DNA from: Niastella sp. OAS944
Lineage (GTDB): Bacteria > Bacteroidota > Bacteroidia > Chitinophagales > Chitinophagaceae
DNA length: 64,000 bases
Assembly (NCBI GenBank): GCA_024809215.1
Contig: JANUBW010000010.1
Location: 186,001-250,000 of the forward strand
Direction of reading: 5' to 3'
In this document: piece by piece, positions 1-9,468 of the stretch
How positions within the stretch are numbered: the stretch's first letter is position 1
Layout: every line of letters starts with the position of its first letter
The notes under the pieces: generated by a model
Seen by the model: only the letters and a program-made list of their open reading frames with translations
Database searches by the model: none
What the model was told of the DNA's origin: nothing
Made by a program: the position numbers and the translations under genes

Positions 1-2751
1 ACAGCCGGGGCCAATACGGCCATCAATGTGGCATCGCTTATTATTGGTAAAGCGCCCGGTGTACAGGTATTGCAGGGGAATGGTTCGCCGGGGTCTACAC
101 CCCAGATCATCATTCGGGGTACCGGTTCATTTACCAGGGTTGATCCACTGTATGTTATTGATGGGATACAGTCTACCAAAGACATGTTTGGCGCCATACC
201 GCCACAGGATATTGAAGACATCACTATTTTAAAAGATGCCGGTAGTACGGCCATCTATGGCAGTAATGGCGCAAACGGCGTAGTTGTCGTTACCACAAAA
301 AAAGGAAAGAGCGGAGTGCCAAGGGCAACGGTGAATGCGCAATACGGCACGGCTAATGTTTGGAAAACCATCGATATGATGAATGCCTCCCAGTATTACG
401 ACCTAATGGTTGACTGGACGAAAGTGGACAAGAGCGGCGTATTGCCAACAAGGTTCAGGAACAACGGCGCCGATACACTTAAAACAGATAATACAAATTG
501 GAGTGATATGATCTTTCACTCTGCCAACACCTACGACATCAATGCCTCGGTGAGCGGTGGTTCCGAAAAATCGACCTGGTATTTTTATAGTGGTTATGTT
601 GACCAGGAAGCCATCACAGGTACAACCCGTTTAAAACGCTGGACTAACCGCATTGCGCTTACCCAAACGTTAGGCCGTTTTTCTTTTGGCCAAAGCCTTT
701 TGTTACGAAACGACTGGGGCTCGGGTGGCACTGTTGCTTTGAGAGATTATTTATACATGCCCAATTATCAGAAGGTTTATGATCCCAATACAATTGGCGG
801 TTATTCTATATTGACAAACGCCGGCGATTATAGCGGTGTTGGCAATCCCATAGCTGCATTGGAAACCCGGCCGGCACGTTCAAAAGCCTTTATTATGCTG
901 CCTCAGTTGTATGCCGAAGTAAAATTGATACCAGGGTTGAAATTCCGCTCACAATTCAATGCGCAGGTAGGTAATAATAAAAGTGAATATTATCAAAAAG
1001 GTTACCGGTCGGGAAATAATATCGATATCAACCGCGAAGGCGGCGCATCGGTGAGTGAAGGTTCAAAGTATACAATAGAAAATTATTTCAGTTATAATAA
1101 ATCATTTAATAATATACATAACCTGGCAGTTACGGCAGGTAATACGTACATCAATGAGGGCCGCGGTACTTCTGAAGTGGTAAAGGGCTCAGGTTATTTG
1201 CACGATAGTATCCAGAATGTATATGTAGCGCCAAACAAAACAATCGATGCTTCAACCTACCCCGTTGGTTCTGCCCTGATCTCGTATTTTGGCCGGGTAA
1301 GTTATAACTTCAACGATCGTTATTTTTTTACTGCCAGTTTTCGACGCGATGGCGCTTCCAACCTCGACCCCACGCGTAACTGGGCCACTTTTCCTGCCGC
1401 GCAATTCTCCTGGCGTTTTTCACAGGAGCGTTTCCTTCAAAAATTCAACGCCCTTTCTGATGGCCGGGTAAGGGCAAGCTGGGGCCGCACCGGTAATAAT
1501 TCTATCTCGCAAAATGCATCCATTATTGCCGTATGGAATGGCGCCAACCCAACCGGCAGCCTCAGTTATCCGTTTGGGTTAACCGAAGATCATGCAAACG
1601 GGCCGGCTGCTACCATTCGCAGTTCCGTGGCTCCGCTGGTTTGGGAAACAACCGATCAAACCAATATTGGTCTCGATCTCGGTTTTCTTAACAACAAACT
1701 CACTATGAGTTTTGACTGGTATAAAAAGAACAGTAAAAAATTATTGACCACCGTGTTGTTCCCCAATAGTGGCTGGACGGGCAATCGTGAACAGGCAAGC
1801 ATGGTATACAACGCTGGTGACGTGCTTAATACCGGTATTGAAGGTATAGTAAGTTATCATGGCAATGCCGGAAAACTCGGTTACAATATCAGTGTAAATG
1901 GTAGCTATAATAAAAATAAGGTAGAGAAGATCAGGGTTGCAGATGACTTGGCCGACCAGGTGATTGCCGCCGGTTTATACTGGCCTACCGAATATGCGCC
2001 ATTGAAGAATACTACTTTATCGAGGGTAGGAGAGCCTATCGCTTCTTTTTATGGCTTTGAGGTAGACGGCATCATTTCCTCAAAAGCAGAGCTGACCGCA
2101 TTAAATGCAAAAGCACCCGGTGGTATTTATTACGATGCCAATACAAAACCTGGTGATTTTAAATTCAGAGATGTGAACGGCGATGGAAAGATCTCCGATT
2201 CAGACAGGGTGATGCTTGGTAATCCCATTCCCAAATTCATGTATGGCTTTAACCTGGCTTTGAATTACGGTGGCTTTGATTTGAATATGGTATGGAGTGG
2301 TGTTAGTGGTGTAAAACTTTTCCGCTCAGGCAAAATATTTCTTTCCGCATTGCAGTCTTCAATGCATAATGCTTCCACAGATCTGCTAAACAGATGGGTA
2401 AATGATGGTGATGTAACTAACAATCCCCGGCCGGGTCAAAATGCCGGTCTTAATCTGGTGCCTTCGGCATGGTTTGTTGAGAATGGTGATTATTTGCGCC
2501 TGAGGAATGTAACCGTCGGTTATACGCTGCCTGTAGAAAGAACGAAAAGCTTTTTCAGAAATACGCTCCAAAGCCTGCGTGTATTTGCAGCCGCGCAAAA
2601 TTTGCTAACCATTACGAAATATAATGGATACGATCCTGAGGTAACCAATCCCGATGGTAATGCGGCCGATATTCTCAATAGAGGTATAGATGCGGGGGTA
2701 AGCATGCCGCAGCCACGCACCTTTATATTTGGTTTACAGGTAGGTCTTTAA
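1..2751 (+). CDS. SusC/RagA-type TonB-dependent outer-membrane receptor, 5'-truncated by window edge
   Basis: The reading frame is open from base 1 and ends at 2751, so the N-terminal signal, carboxypeptidase-like domain and start of the plug lie outside the window. The visible part begins in the plug, with the family motifs LYVIDGI and AIYGSNGANGVVVVTTKKGK, and continues through a long 22-strand-type barrel ending in aromatic-rich strands (FIFGLQVGL). SusC proteins import large substrates (glycans, peptides) through the outer membrane with energy from TonB, working with a SusD lid. The SusD partner follows 22 bp downstream. The substrate cannot be told from sequence; the nearby pectin-lyase-like gene hints at glycans but is not in the same tight operon. 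Confidence 0.95.
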   Translation, partial: TAGANTAINVASLIIGKAPGVQVLQGNGSPGSTPQIIIRGTGSFTRVDPLYVIDGIQSTKDMFGAIPPQDIEDITILKDAGSTAIYGSNGANGVVVVTTKKGKSGVPRATVNAQYGTANVWKTIDMMNASQYYDLMVDWTKVDKSGVLPTRFRNNGADTLKTDNTNWSDMIFHSANTYDINASVSGGSEKSTWYFYSGYVDQEAITGTTRLKRWTNRIALTQTLGRFSFGQSLLLRNDWGSGGTVALRDYLYMPNYQKVYDPNTIGGYSILTNAGDYSGVGNPIAALETRPARSKAFIMLPQLYAEVKLIPGLKFRSQFNAQVGNNKSEYYQKGYRSGNNIDINREGGASVSEGSKYTIENYFSYNKSFNNIHNLAVTAGNTYINEGRGTSEVVKGSGYLHDSIQNVYVAPNKTIDASTYPVGSALISYFGRVSYNFNDRYFFTASFRRDGASNLDPTRNWATFPAAQFSWRFSQERFLQKFNALSDGRVRASWGRTGNNSISQNASIIAVWNGANPTGSLSYPFGLTEDHANGPAATIRSSVAPLVWETTDQTNIGLDLGFLNNKLTMSFDWYKKNSKKLLTTVLFPNSGWTGNREQASMVYNAGDVLNTGIEGIVSYHGNAGKLGYNISVNGSYNKNKVEKIRVADDLADQVIAAGLYWPTEYAPLKNTTLSRVGEPIASFYGFEVDGIISSKAELTALNAKAPGGIYYDANTKPGDFKFRDVNGDGKISDSDRVMLGNPIPKFMYGFNLALNYGGFDLNMVWSGVSGVKLFRSGKIFLSALQSSMHNASTDLLNRWVNDGDVTNNPRPGQNAGLNLVPSAWFVENGDYLRLRNVTVGYTLPVERTKSFFRNTLQSLRVFAAAQNLLTITKYNGYDPEVTNPDGNAADILNRGIDAGVSMPQPRTFIFGLQVGL

Positions 2752-2773
2752 TTACAACCTTAAAAAATGAATA

Positions 2774-4363
2774 ATGAAGAATACATATAAATTATTGCTC
2801 AGCATTACCGCTTTCACTTTTTTCTCATGCAGTAAGAAAAAACTGGAAGTAGAAAATGTTAGTCTGTATAATTATACCGAATACTTTACTACAGCCTCGT
2901 CAATACAGCAGGCCACCAATGCGGTATATGTTGTGTTGAACAATACAGGATTATGGCCGCGTGAATATTATTACGACTTCGACTTGTTGGGTTTTGATGT
3001 AAAGCCTGGCCCCAGTTTGTTGGGTACTTACCTGCAGTTAGCCAACTGGGGCCATAACTCAACGCATACGGAACTTAGTGATCTGTGGACTGGTTTATAC
3101 AGAATGGTAGCCCGCGCCAGCCTGGTTGAAGACAGGGCGCCGGTTGTTATAGCTTCATTGACCGATGCAAATGCCATTGCTACACTTAAAAGAAATGTTG
3201 CGGAAGCAAAATTCCTGCGTGCGTATGCCCGCTATCATATTGCCATGCTTTGGGGAAATGCACCACTGCGGCCCAACCTCGAAAGTTATAATAATAAGTT
3301 CCCTGAGCGTGCGCCTGTTGCTGAATTATGGGCTGCAGCTGAAAAAGACCTCAATGATGCCATCGCCGTTTTGCCGGTAACGTATACTGATAAAGACCTG
3401 GGTCGTGCAACAAAGGGTGCGGCCATTGCATTGTTGGGACGGGTTTACCTGTATCAGAAAAAATGGACTGAAGCGCAAAATGCATTGGAGCAATTAACCA
3501 AAGCGCCTTATACCTATGATCTGCTGCCAATGGCTGAATGGGATTTTCTTTTTGACGATGTGGCGGCGCATTCAGGTAATAAAGAAACCGTGTTTCAGGT
3601 AATGAACAAAACATGGGTGCCTAATGATGCGGCACAAGGGAATGGATGGTCGCAGGTATTTGGCGGTGCTGAATCGGCCGGTAAAGTAAGTATGAGCATC
3701 AGGGCCGAAGAATACGATTTCCTTGGTTGGAACAACACTATTATGACCACAGCTGCAGCCAATGCATTCAAATATCCCTGGCCCGGTATGGATACTTTAT
3801 ATAAAGACCCCAGGGGGAAAGTTACTTTTTATGGCGATGCAGCAAGTGCCGGTGCAATTAGATACGCCGAGAAAACGGCTACGCCCAAAGATTTTCCATT
3901 TGCAACAAAGGGATATCAGTTAAGAAAGTACGGATTGAATTTCGCGTACCCCGGGGCGGTGCCATATATCACGGGTGTAAACGGACAGGTTATTCGATAT
4001 GCTGATGTGTTGTTGATGCTGGCCGAAGCATATATACAACAAGGTAATACAGGTTCTGCACCACTCGATTTGATCAACAAAGTAAGAGGCCGGGCCAATG
4101 CAGTGTTGTATACCTCATTAGGTGATCAGCAGGCTGCCATGGCCATTATTGAACTGGAACGGCAGTTGGAATTTACGGGTGAGCAGTTGCGGTATTTTGA
4201 TTTAATAAGATGGGGAAAATATGTACAGGCGATCAACGCTGAAAGAAAAGCAGAAGGCTTGTCGGAAGTGGTGCAGCCAAAACATGTATTACTACCCATT
4301 CCGTCTGCAGAAAAGGATTATAATCCAAATGTAAAGGCAAGCGTAAAAGATGACTGGAACTAA
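2774..4363 (+). CDS. SusD/RagB family nutrient-binding outer-membrane lipoprotein
   Basis: A 529-residue protein with an N-terminal signal ending in a lipobox (TFFSC, Cys at about residue 19), then the alpha-helical TPR-like SusD fold. SusD hallmarks are visible: an EAKFLRAYARYH segment, GRATKGAAIALLGRVYLYQ, and near the C-terminus RYADVLLMLAEAYIQQG, ERQLEFTGEQLRYFDLIRWG and LLPIPSAEKDYNP. It should sit as a lid on the SusC encoded just upstream and capture the ligand at the cell surface. The two genes are separated by 22 bp and are surely cotranscribed. The ligand is unknown. Confidence 0.95.
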   Translation: MKNTYKLLLSITAFTFFSCSKKKLEVENVSLYNYTEYFTTASSIQQATNAVYVVLNNTGLWPREYYYDFDLLGFDVKPGPSLLGTYLQLANWGHNSTHTELSDLWTGLYRMVARASLVEDRAPVVIASLTDANAIATLKRNVAEAKFLRAYARYHIAMLWGNAPLRPNLESYNNKFPERAPVAELWAAAEKDLNDAIAVLPVTYTDKDLGRATKGAAIALLGRVYLYQKKWTEAQNALEQLTKAPYTYDLLPMAEWDFLFDDVAAHSGNKETVFQVMNKTWVPNDAAQGNGWSQVFGGAESAGKVSMSIRAEEYDFLGWNNTIMTTAAANAFKYPWPGMDTLYKDPRGKVTFYGDAASAGAIRYAEKTATPKDFPFATKGYQLRKYGLNFAYPGAVPYITGVNGQVIRYADVLLMLAEAYIQQGNTGSAPLDLINKVRGRANAVLYTSLGDQQAAMAIIELERQLEFTGEQLRYFDLIRWGKYVQAINAERKAEGLSEVVQPKHVLLPIPSAEKDYNPNVKASVKDDWN

Positions 4364-4457
4364 TAAACAATTAATAATGTAACCTAAGAGTCTCTCATAC
4401 AGCAAACAGGAAGGAGGAAAAGCAGACGTGCTTATTACTTCTTCCTATATTTTTTAT

Positions 4458-4868
4458 TTACTTTTTAGGAACTACAAGCGGTTTTCCTTTTTCAACAATA
4501 TAAGTGGCAAGTTCTGCCGCATTGGTATTGCCGATGTTCTTTGCCGAATGGACTTTACCTGCAGGAACAAACAACACATCACCCGCTTTCAGCGTTTTTG
4601 GCGCTTCTCCTTCTATTTCATATACAAATGTACCTTCAAGCACATAGATGATCTCTTCACCGGGGTGGGAGTGATTAGGCGCCAGTACACCCGGGGCAAT
4701 GTCAACCCGTACCTGTATCATTTCTTTACCAGGCGTGCTCAGATCGTGGCGTTGAAGATCGGTGCGTTGTATGCCCGGCGCCTGTGCACATACTTCTTCT
4801 GGAGTAAAGAAAGTAGCCAGTCCAAAAACCAGCATAACGCTCATTATAAAGTTTGTTTTCGTTTTCAT
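4458..4868 (-). CDS. Secreted cupin-domain protein
   Basis: A 136-residue protein with an N-terminal signal peptide (cleavage probably after CAQ near residue 29) followed by a single cupin barrel. Cupin motif 1 is visible as HSHPGEEIIYVLEG and motif 2 as a PAGKVHSAKN stretch, giving His/Glu metal ligands. Small secreted cupins of this type are usually of unknown substrate; some act as quercetinase-like or sugar-binding proteins. It is convergent with the SusD gene on its left and divergent from the bestrophin gene on its right, so it appears to be a single-gene transcript. The plus-strand frame across it is a shadow. Confidence 0.85.
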   Translation of the reverse strand: MKTKTNFIMSVMLVFGLATFFTPEEVCAQAPGIQRTDLQRHDLSTPGKEMIQVRVDIAPGVLAPNHSHPGEEIIYVLEGTFVYEIEGEAPKTLKAGDVLFVPAGKVHSAKNIGNTNAAELATYIVEKGKPLVVPKK

Positions 4869-4998
4869 GATTTAAATATTTATGTTGTAAAAGTATTAGC
4901 ATTAACCCCGGTGGCCATAAATGAAACAGGGGAGTAGGCAAACTGGCTGGTGAATTGGACATATGGCGCCGTGGGATCAAATTTTAAAGCGATAAAAT

Positions 4999-6009
4999 AT
5001 GCATGCAGGTAAATCGTACAAGCTTTCTGAATTCCTTAACTGGACACGCAGGAATATACTTTGGCTTATTGTGGTGGGCACCATTCCAACCCTATTGTAC
5101 CAGGTATTGGGGTTGAAGTGGATCTCTATTCCCTGGCCCGTTGTTGCCTTATTAGGAACAGCTACCGCATTTATTGTTGGTTTTAAAAATGTACAAACCT
5201 ATAACCGTACCTGGGAAGCCCGAACGGTATGGGGCGCTGCTATGAGCGCAAGCCGCGCATGGGCCATTATGTGTCGCGATTTTATTGAAGACGCCGATAA
5301 GGCAAAGGAAATGATCTATCGCCATTTTGCCTGGCTTACCGCCATGCGATATCAACTCAGGGCTGAAAAGGTTTGGGAAACTACCAGTAGTAAATTGCAC
5401 AACAAAGAATATCAAAAGTATTACTCCATACCTGAAAAGGAGGTGCCATTGGAGGATGAATTATTAAAATACATTACAAGGGAAGAACTGGAAAACATTC
5501 TGCCAAAGAACAATAAGGCGGTGCAGTTATTGAACCTGCAAAGTATTGCGCTGAAAAAACTATATAAAGAGGGTGTGTTGGAAAACTTCAGGTATCTCGA
5601 AATGCATAGCGCGCTTGTTGAATTTACCAGTCACCAGGGCAAGAGTGAGCGCATTAAGAATTTTCCTTACCCCAGGCAATACGCTACCATAAATTTGCTT
5701 TTTGTAAAGTTGTTTTGCATTCTGTTGCCCTTTGCTATGTTAGGTGAATTTGATAAACTCAATGCGGGCGCCACAGGTATTTTACAAGGCAATATGGTAT
5801 GGCTGGTAATTCCGTTCAGTGTTTTAATTTCCTGGATCTACACTTCACTGGAACAGGTGGGCGAAAGCACGGAGAACCCGTTTGAAGGCAGCCCGAACGA
5901 TGTGCCCATTTCACAAATGAGCAGGGTAGCGGAGATAGACATAAGAGAAATGCTTGGCGAAACAGAATTGCCTGCCAACATACAACCCCGGCATAATATT
6001 GTTTTATAA
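4999..6009 (+). CDS. Bestrophin-like (UPF0187 family) membrane channel protein
   Basis: A 336-residue protein with hydrophobic segments near residues 20-55 and 225-275, and the typical bestrophin/UPF0187 pattern: ALLGTATAFIVGFKN, followed by YNRTWEARTVWGA, then a helical domain (ARTVWG, FAWLTAMRYQLR) and a C-terminal TSLEQVGESTENPFEG segment that fits the conserved acidic, ENPF-type motif of the family. Bacterial bestrophins form pentameric ion channels in the inner membrane. It starts with ATG 130 bp from the divergent cupin gene and appears monocistronic. The family call is firm; ion selectivity is not deducible. Confidence 0.85.
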   Translation: MHAGKSYKLSEFLNWTRRNILWLIVVGTIPTLLYQVLGLKWISIPWPVVALLGTATAFIVGFKNVQTYNRTWEARTVWGAAMSASRAWAIMCRDFIEDADKAKEMIYRHFAWLTAMRYQLRAEKVWETTSSKLHNKEYQKYYSIPEKEVPLEDELLKYITREELENILPKNNKAVQLLNLQSIALKKLYKEGVLENFRYLEMHSALVEFTSHQGKSERIKNFPYPRQYATINLLFVKLFCILLPFAMLGEFDKLNAGATGILQGNMVWLVIPFSVLISWIYTSLEQVGESTENPFEGSPNDVPISQMSRVAEIDIREMLGETELPANIQPRHNIVL

Positions 6010-6054
6010 GCTGGTAACGGCATGCAACAGGATGGTTGTGAAAGGTGCCCCTGT

Positions 6055-6062
6055 TATATTTG
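6055..6062 (+). promoter_or_regulatory. Bacteroidota-type -7 promoter element (TATATTTG)
   Basis: TATATTTG matches the TAnnTTTG housekeeping -7 element of Bacteroidota and lies 26 bp upstream of the chosen ATG of the propeller gene at 6088. A TTG about 16 bp upstream could be the -33 element, though the spacing is shorter than usual. Confidence 0.45.
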
Positions 6063-6087
6063 AATGGCTTCCTAATTGTATTGCTGT

Positions 6088-7431
6088 ATGAAAATGAAAA
6101 TTCTGTTGTCCGCATACTTTGTTGCGGTATTGCCTGCGCTTTCACTACAAGCGCAAATTGGCAAACGGTTCGCCTCTGAACGCAAGGTGATCAAAGACCC
6201 GGTGACCGGTGTTATGCTTACGTTTTTAACAAGCACGCCCGCCGGTGATGCTAAAATTTACCAAACGCATAATCAATGGACCTCCGATGGTCAGTGGCTG
6301 ATCTTTCGCAGCGGCCGGGCAAAAGGCGAGGTGTTGGCCGTGAATGAAAAAACAGGTGACCAGGTGCAGGTGACCGAGGGCGGTTATACGGGTATGTTGT
6401 GTGTGGCAAGAAATTCCATGAAGTTGTATTACATGCGCGCTGTTGACAGCAGCAAGCAAAGAGGCTCTTTACAGGTGATAGAAACTGACCTGGCAAAAGT
6501 ACTGGCCGATAGTAAGGTTGGTAAAATGCAGGCTGCACCCGTTTATCAACGTGTATGCGGCACTATTTCCGACTCGCTGAATGGTGGTGGCGATATGGCG
6601 CTCGATGCAGAAGAGAAGTGGGTATACTTTCGCGTTAGCCGTTCTGAAGCGGCCAAACATATGGCGCCCGGCGCTAAAATAGAAAGCAATTTCGGTCCGC
6701 GTAATATGGGCGCCGGTCCATCGGGACTGGCGGGTATGAACATTACAACCGGCGAAATCAAATACATTGTTTCAGTCCCTTTTCAAATAGGCCATATTCA
6801 AACCAATCCCTGGATGCCCGGTGAAATTGTTTTCTGCTGGGAAACCGGTGGCAAATCGCCTCAACGTACCTGGACGGTTATGGCCGATGGCACGGGGTTA
6901 CGTCCATTGTATCCTGAGTCGGAATATGAATGGGTAACCCATGAAGCTGTTATAACCAAAGACGAAGTTGCGATGGCGATCATGGGCCATCGTAAAATTG
7001 CAAATGCCGACACAAGCGGAACTCATTGGAGTGGTGTAAATCCGGGGCAGGAAGCGGCCTGGGGTCCATCAGGTACCCGCGAAAAACCAACGGGTTTGGC
7101 TATTGTAAATTTGAGGACAAGAGAAATGCACATTGCCGGGCAAACAAAAAGCGGAAGCGGATTGTGGCATGTACATGGCTCAGCCGATGGCCGCTTTGCA
7201 GTAGGTGATGATTTTTCGCGCAGCGTATATTTGATCGATCGCCATATCGGCGAAATGATAATGCTCACTACGGGGCACAAGGCTACTGCAGCCGATCATC
7301 CGCACCCTACCATGAGCCCCGATGGAACAAAAATAGAAATTCAATCGGCCATGTTATCGGCCGATAACCGGTCGATGAACATTTGTATTATTCCGGTGCC
7401 GGCGGAGTGGTTGAAAAGGAAAGATAAATAG
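6088..7431 (+). CDS. Oligogalacturonate lyase-like (PL22/TolB-type) beta-propeller, secreted
   Basis: From the ATG at 6088 (a TTG four codons earlier is possible) the protein has about 447 residues, with a signal peptide ending in LQAQ. The body is a TolB-like propeller with repeats such as QWTSDGQWLIFRSGR, MSPDGTKIEI and SADGRFAVGDD. The stretch EWVTHEAV and a late His-rich HVHGSADG/DHPHPTMSPDG pair resemble the metal-binding and catalytic His residues of family PL22 oligogalacturonate lyases, which split unsaturated galacturonides. The family match is by motif memory, so a non-enzymatic TolB-like propeller remains possible. A lone gene between the bestrophin and an unknown secreted protein. 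Confidence 0.7.
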   Translation: MKMKILLSAYFVAVLPALSLQAQIGKRFASERKVIKDPVTGVMLTFLTSTPAGDAKIYQTHNQWTSDGQWLIFRSGRAKGEVLAVNEKTGDQVQVTEGGYTGMLCVARNSMKLYYMRAVDSSKQRGSLQVIETDLAKVLADSKVGKMQAAPVYQRVCGTISDSLNGGGDMALDAEEKWVYFRVSRSEAAKHMAPGAKIESNFGPRNMGAGPSGLAGMNITTGEIKYIVSVPFQIGHIQTNPWMPGEIVFCWETGGKSPQRTWTVMADGTGLRPLYPESEYEWVTHEAVITKDEVAMAIMGHRKIANADTSGTHWSGVNPGQEAAWGPSGTREKPTGLAIVNLRTREMHIAGQTKSGSGLWHVHGSADGRFAVGDDFSRSVYLIDRHIGEMIMLTTGHKATAADHPHPTMSPDGTKIEIQSAMLSADNRSMNICIIPVPAEWLKRKDK

Positions 7432-7491
7432 CGGGGATTTTGTAATATTCCTTTTTGTTTATAATTTGTTGGAAACCAAAAAACCTATCAT

Positions 7492-8829
7492 ATGACAAAG
7501 ATTATACTTCGGCTATTTCTTGTATTTATACTCTTCGCCTCGCCAATTTCTGTTTTTTGTGCTGATGATAATTCTCGCTTTTTTTTGACTACTGCCGATA
7601 AAGCAATATTTGGAACATGTCCAACTGCAGTTTTATCTTATACATTAACGTTAGATCAGGCAAAAACCGTTTTGGTTGCCGCCAATGGCCGGTACTACCC
7701 TGTAATAACCAATGGAATAGCTGTGGTAAATATTCGCATTGATGGTAATGAATGGTATGGCAGTCATTCGACTATGGATTGGACCAATACCTCAAATGCC
7801 GTTCAGCACAGTTTTGATTGTATTGCGTTAGCTACTTTACAACCCGGCACACATCTTATTGAATTGGTCGGTTTCAATCATGTATACACGCCTTCGGCAA
7901 GTTTTGTCATTGGAGGTTACTCGGGACTTTCGGTTATGACGAATCCTGCGCCTAATTTTCTAACCTCAACCCTTAATTCTGACTCCCAGATCATAGATCA
8001 TGAAACGCAGGCTTATGGTAATACAGGTGATATTCCTGCTACTACTTTATTGAGTAATTCCGTTTATACTGATAACCCGACAAATGTTGTTACCATGCTA
8101 TCGGGTAGAGCTTATTGTGCAGGAGGCCAGGGAGACGCTTTATGGGGAATATATCTTAATGATCAATGCCCACAAAGCAGCACATCGAACCTTACAGTCA
8201 ATGATTTATTCAATGAAGCAGAATTGGGGGCACCTATGTATTGTTTTGCCATGCATACTATTACAGGGAATAACACAATCTCCTTTAAAGCATCTGAACT
8301 AACATGGGTAGTTGATATGCCTAATCTGGTTCAATATAGAGTGGGGCAGGATGCAAGGCTTATAACGCTTTGGGGAATGGGCGTGTCGGGATCAGCGGTG
8401 CTTAGTAACGAATCGTGCAGGAGAGATAATTGGGTTTGCTCGCAAACTTCTACCAATTATAATCCACCTCACTGTCCGGCTACAGGAACTAATTACACTT
8501 TTGCCGAAACAACGATCAACATACCGAATGGGCATAATGGGGTGGTTTTTATCAAAACAGCTACAAGATTACAGGGTGCAGATGCTGATGCCGGTGGGGA
8601 TGTAAAACTTTGGTTGAATATCGATGGGGAGGATGTAGGTACTGTTGGTGTTCAGCAGTTGAAGGCTCCAAATTGCCTAAGTTCCCGAACGATAGTAGCA
8701 TCTTATTTAGCTACTGGTGATAAAAGATTAACCCCGGGTGCACATGTGGTGCGGGCATATATAAAAGCAACAGGCTCTTTTAATGCTTTGGCTGTGGCCA
8801 GGGATTTACCCTTGGTGTATTTTGATTAG
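7492..8829 (+). CDS. Unrecognised secreted protein, probably beta-rich
   Basis: A 445-residue protein with a clear signal peptide (hydrophobic residues 4-22, cleavage after FCA). The mature part is rich in Ser, Thr, Asn and beta-prone residues with about ten Cys, and carries two similar phrases (LQPGTHLIELVGF near residue 120 and LTPGAHVVRAYIK near the end), suggesting repeated beta-sandwich modules. I do not recognise a family. It is the last gene before tRNA-Asp, and its base composition is already more AT-rich than the genes to its left. Confidence 0.75.
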   Translation: MTKIILRLFLVFILFASPISVFCADDNSRFFLTTADKAIFGTCPTAVLSYTLTLDQAKTVLVAANGRYYPVITNGIAVVNIRIDGNEWYGSHSTMDWTNTSNAVQHSFDCIALATLQPGTHLIELVGFNHVYTPSASFVIGGYSGLSVMTNPAPNFLTSTLNSDSQIIDHETQAYGNTGDIPATTLLSNSVYTDNPTNVVTMLSGRAYCAGGQGDALWGIYLNDQCPQSSTSNLTVNDLFNEAELGAPMYCFAMHTITGNNTISFKASELTWVVDMPNLVQYRVGQDARLITLWGMGVSGSAVLSNESCRRDNWVCSQTSTNYNPPHCPATGTNYTFAETTINIPNGHNGVVFIKTATRLQGADADAGGDVKLWLNIDGEDVGTVGVQQLKAPNCLSSRTIVASYLATGDKRLTPGAHVVRAYIKATGSFNALAVARDLPLVYFD

Positions 8830-8885
8830 CTGAAAACTTTTTTCAAAAAACATGAAAAAGTATTTTGGTCGTATTCGAAAAATCC

Positions 8886-8893
8886 TATCTTTG
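8886..8893 (+). promoter_or_regulatory. Promoter -7 element (TATCTTTG) in front of the tRNA relic
   Basis: TATCTTTG fits TAnnTTTG, with TTTTGG about 17 bp upstream as a possible -33 element. It points toward the truncated tRNA-like stretch at 8939-8965 and is the first of two tandem promoter-like sites before the intact tRNA. Confidence 0.45.
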
Positions 8894-8938
8894 CAATCCC
8901 AAAAACGACGCACCCTCAAGGGAAAACGTTCAAAGGAT

Positions 8939-8965
8939 AAGAATCGGTAGGTCAGTGAGTTAGAA
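8939..8965 (+). pseudogene. Relic of the 5' half of tRNA-Asp
   Basis: The bases from about 8941 match the first 25 bases of the intact tRNA-Asp at 9041 with about four mismatches (aatcggtag, then tcagt, then ttagaa). The similarity stops after the D-arm and no anticodon arm follows. A partial tandem duplication, or a scar of insertion events at the tRNA, would explain it. Confidence 0.55.
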
Positions 8966-9010
8966 AAAAATAAATCGGTTCAAAAAGTTCTTAAAAAAGT
9001 AATTTCAATA

Positions 9011-9018
9011 TAACTTTG
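9011..9018 (+). promoter_or_regulatory. tRNA-Asp promoter -7 element (TAACTTTG)
   Basis: TAACTTTG is a full match to the TAnnTTTG element and lies 23 bp upstream of the first base of tRNA-Asp, a natural distance for a short leader. Confidence 0.6.
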
Positions 9019-9040
9019 CAAACCGAAACGGTAAGCAAAT

Positions 9041-9114
9041 GGATCGGTAGTTCAGTTGGTTAGAATGCCGCCCTGTCACGGCGGAGGTCGCGGGTTCGAG
9101 TCCCGTCCGGTCCG
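9041..9114 (+). tRNA. tRNA-Asp (anticodon GTC)
   Basis: All four arms fold by eye. The acceptor stem GGATCGG pairs with CCGGTCC (one U-G pair), the D-arm contains AGTTGGTTA, the anticodon stem CCGCC/GGCGG encloses CTGTCAC with anticodon GTC, and the T-arm carries GGTTCGAGTCC. The discriminator base is G; CCA is not encoded. The integrase gene starts about 350 bp downstream, and the 3' end of tRNA genes is a common target of such integrases. Confidence 0.97.
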
Positions 9115-9132
9115 CTTTTTGTTTGGAAATGA

Positions 9133-9165
9133 AGCCCGCGCTAGTCGCGGGTTTTGTATTTTTAG
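9133..9165 (+). terminator. Intrinsic terminator after tRNA-Asp
   Basis: CCCGCG (9135-9140) and CGCGGG (9146-9151) form a GC-rich stem with a five-base loop, followed by a T-rich tract. This fits termination of the tRNA transcript. Confidence 0.8.
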
Positions 9166-9468
9166 GCCCACCTGCGGGTCTATCAAAACCGCACCCAGCA
9201 AGGGTTTTAGAAGAATGCACTAAATAAATAACAGTGTATTTTTAGTCAAAAAATGAGTTTGTGTAATAATATTATACAGGACTATGTAAAATTCCACGAA
9301 ACTCCACAGATAACACCTTGACCTTTAGTATTCTATAACGTTTCTCGGATTTTTTCACTTATATCTTTACATCGCTTGACGATTTTTTAATCGCGGAAAA
9401 GTCGCGGAAAGAATTAACGGATAACCGCTGGTTTTTGAATGGCTTTTTCGCTCAAATGATTTGAGGCG

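Noticed and set aside
4428-4937. Plus-strand frame of 169 codons over the cupin gene
   Set aside because: Antisense shadow of a clear cupin with signal peptide; no family features.
5816-6145. Minus-strand frame overlapping the end of the bestrophin gene and start of the propeller gene
   Set aside because: Shadow frame across two well-supported plus-strand genes.
9005-9220. Minus-strand reading frame across tRNA-Asp that resembles many database 'proteins'
   Set aside because: It is the antisense of the tRNA and its terminator; such frames are frequent annotation artefacts.
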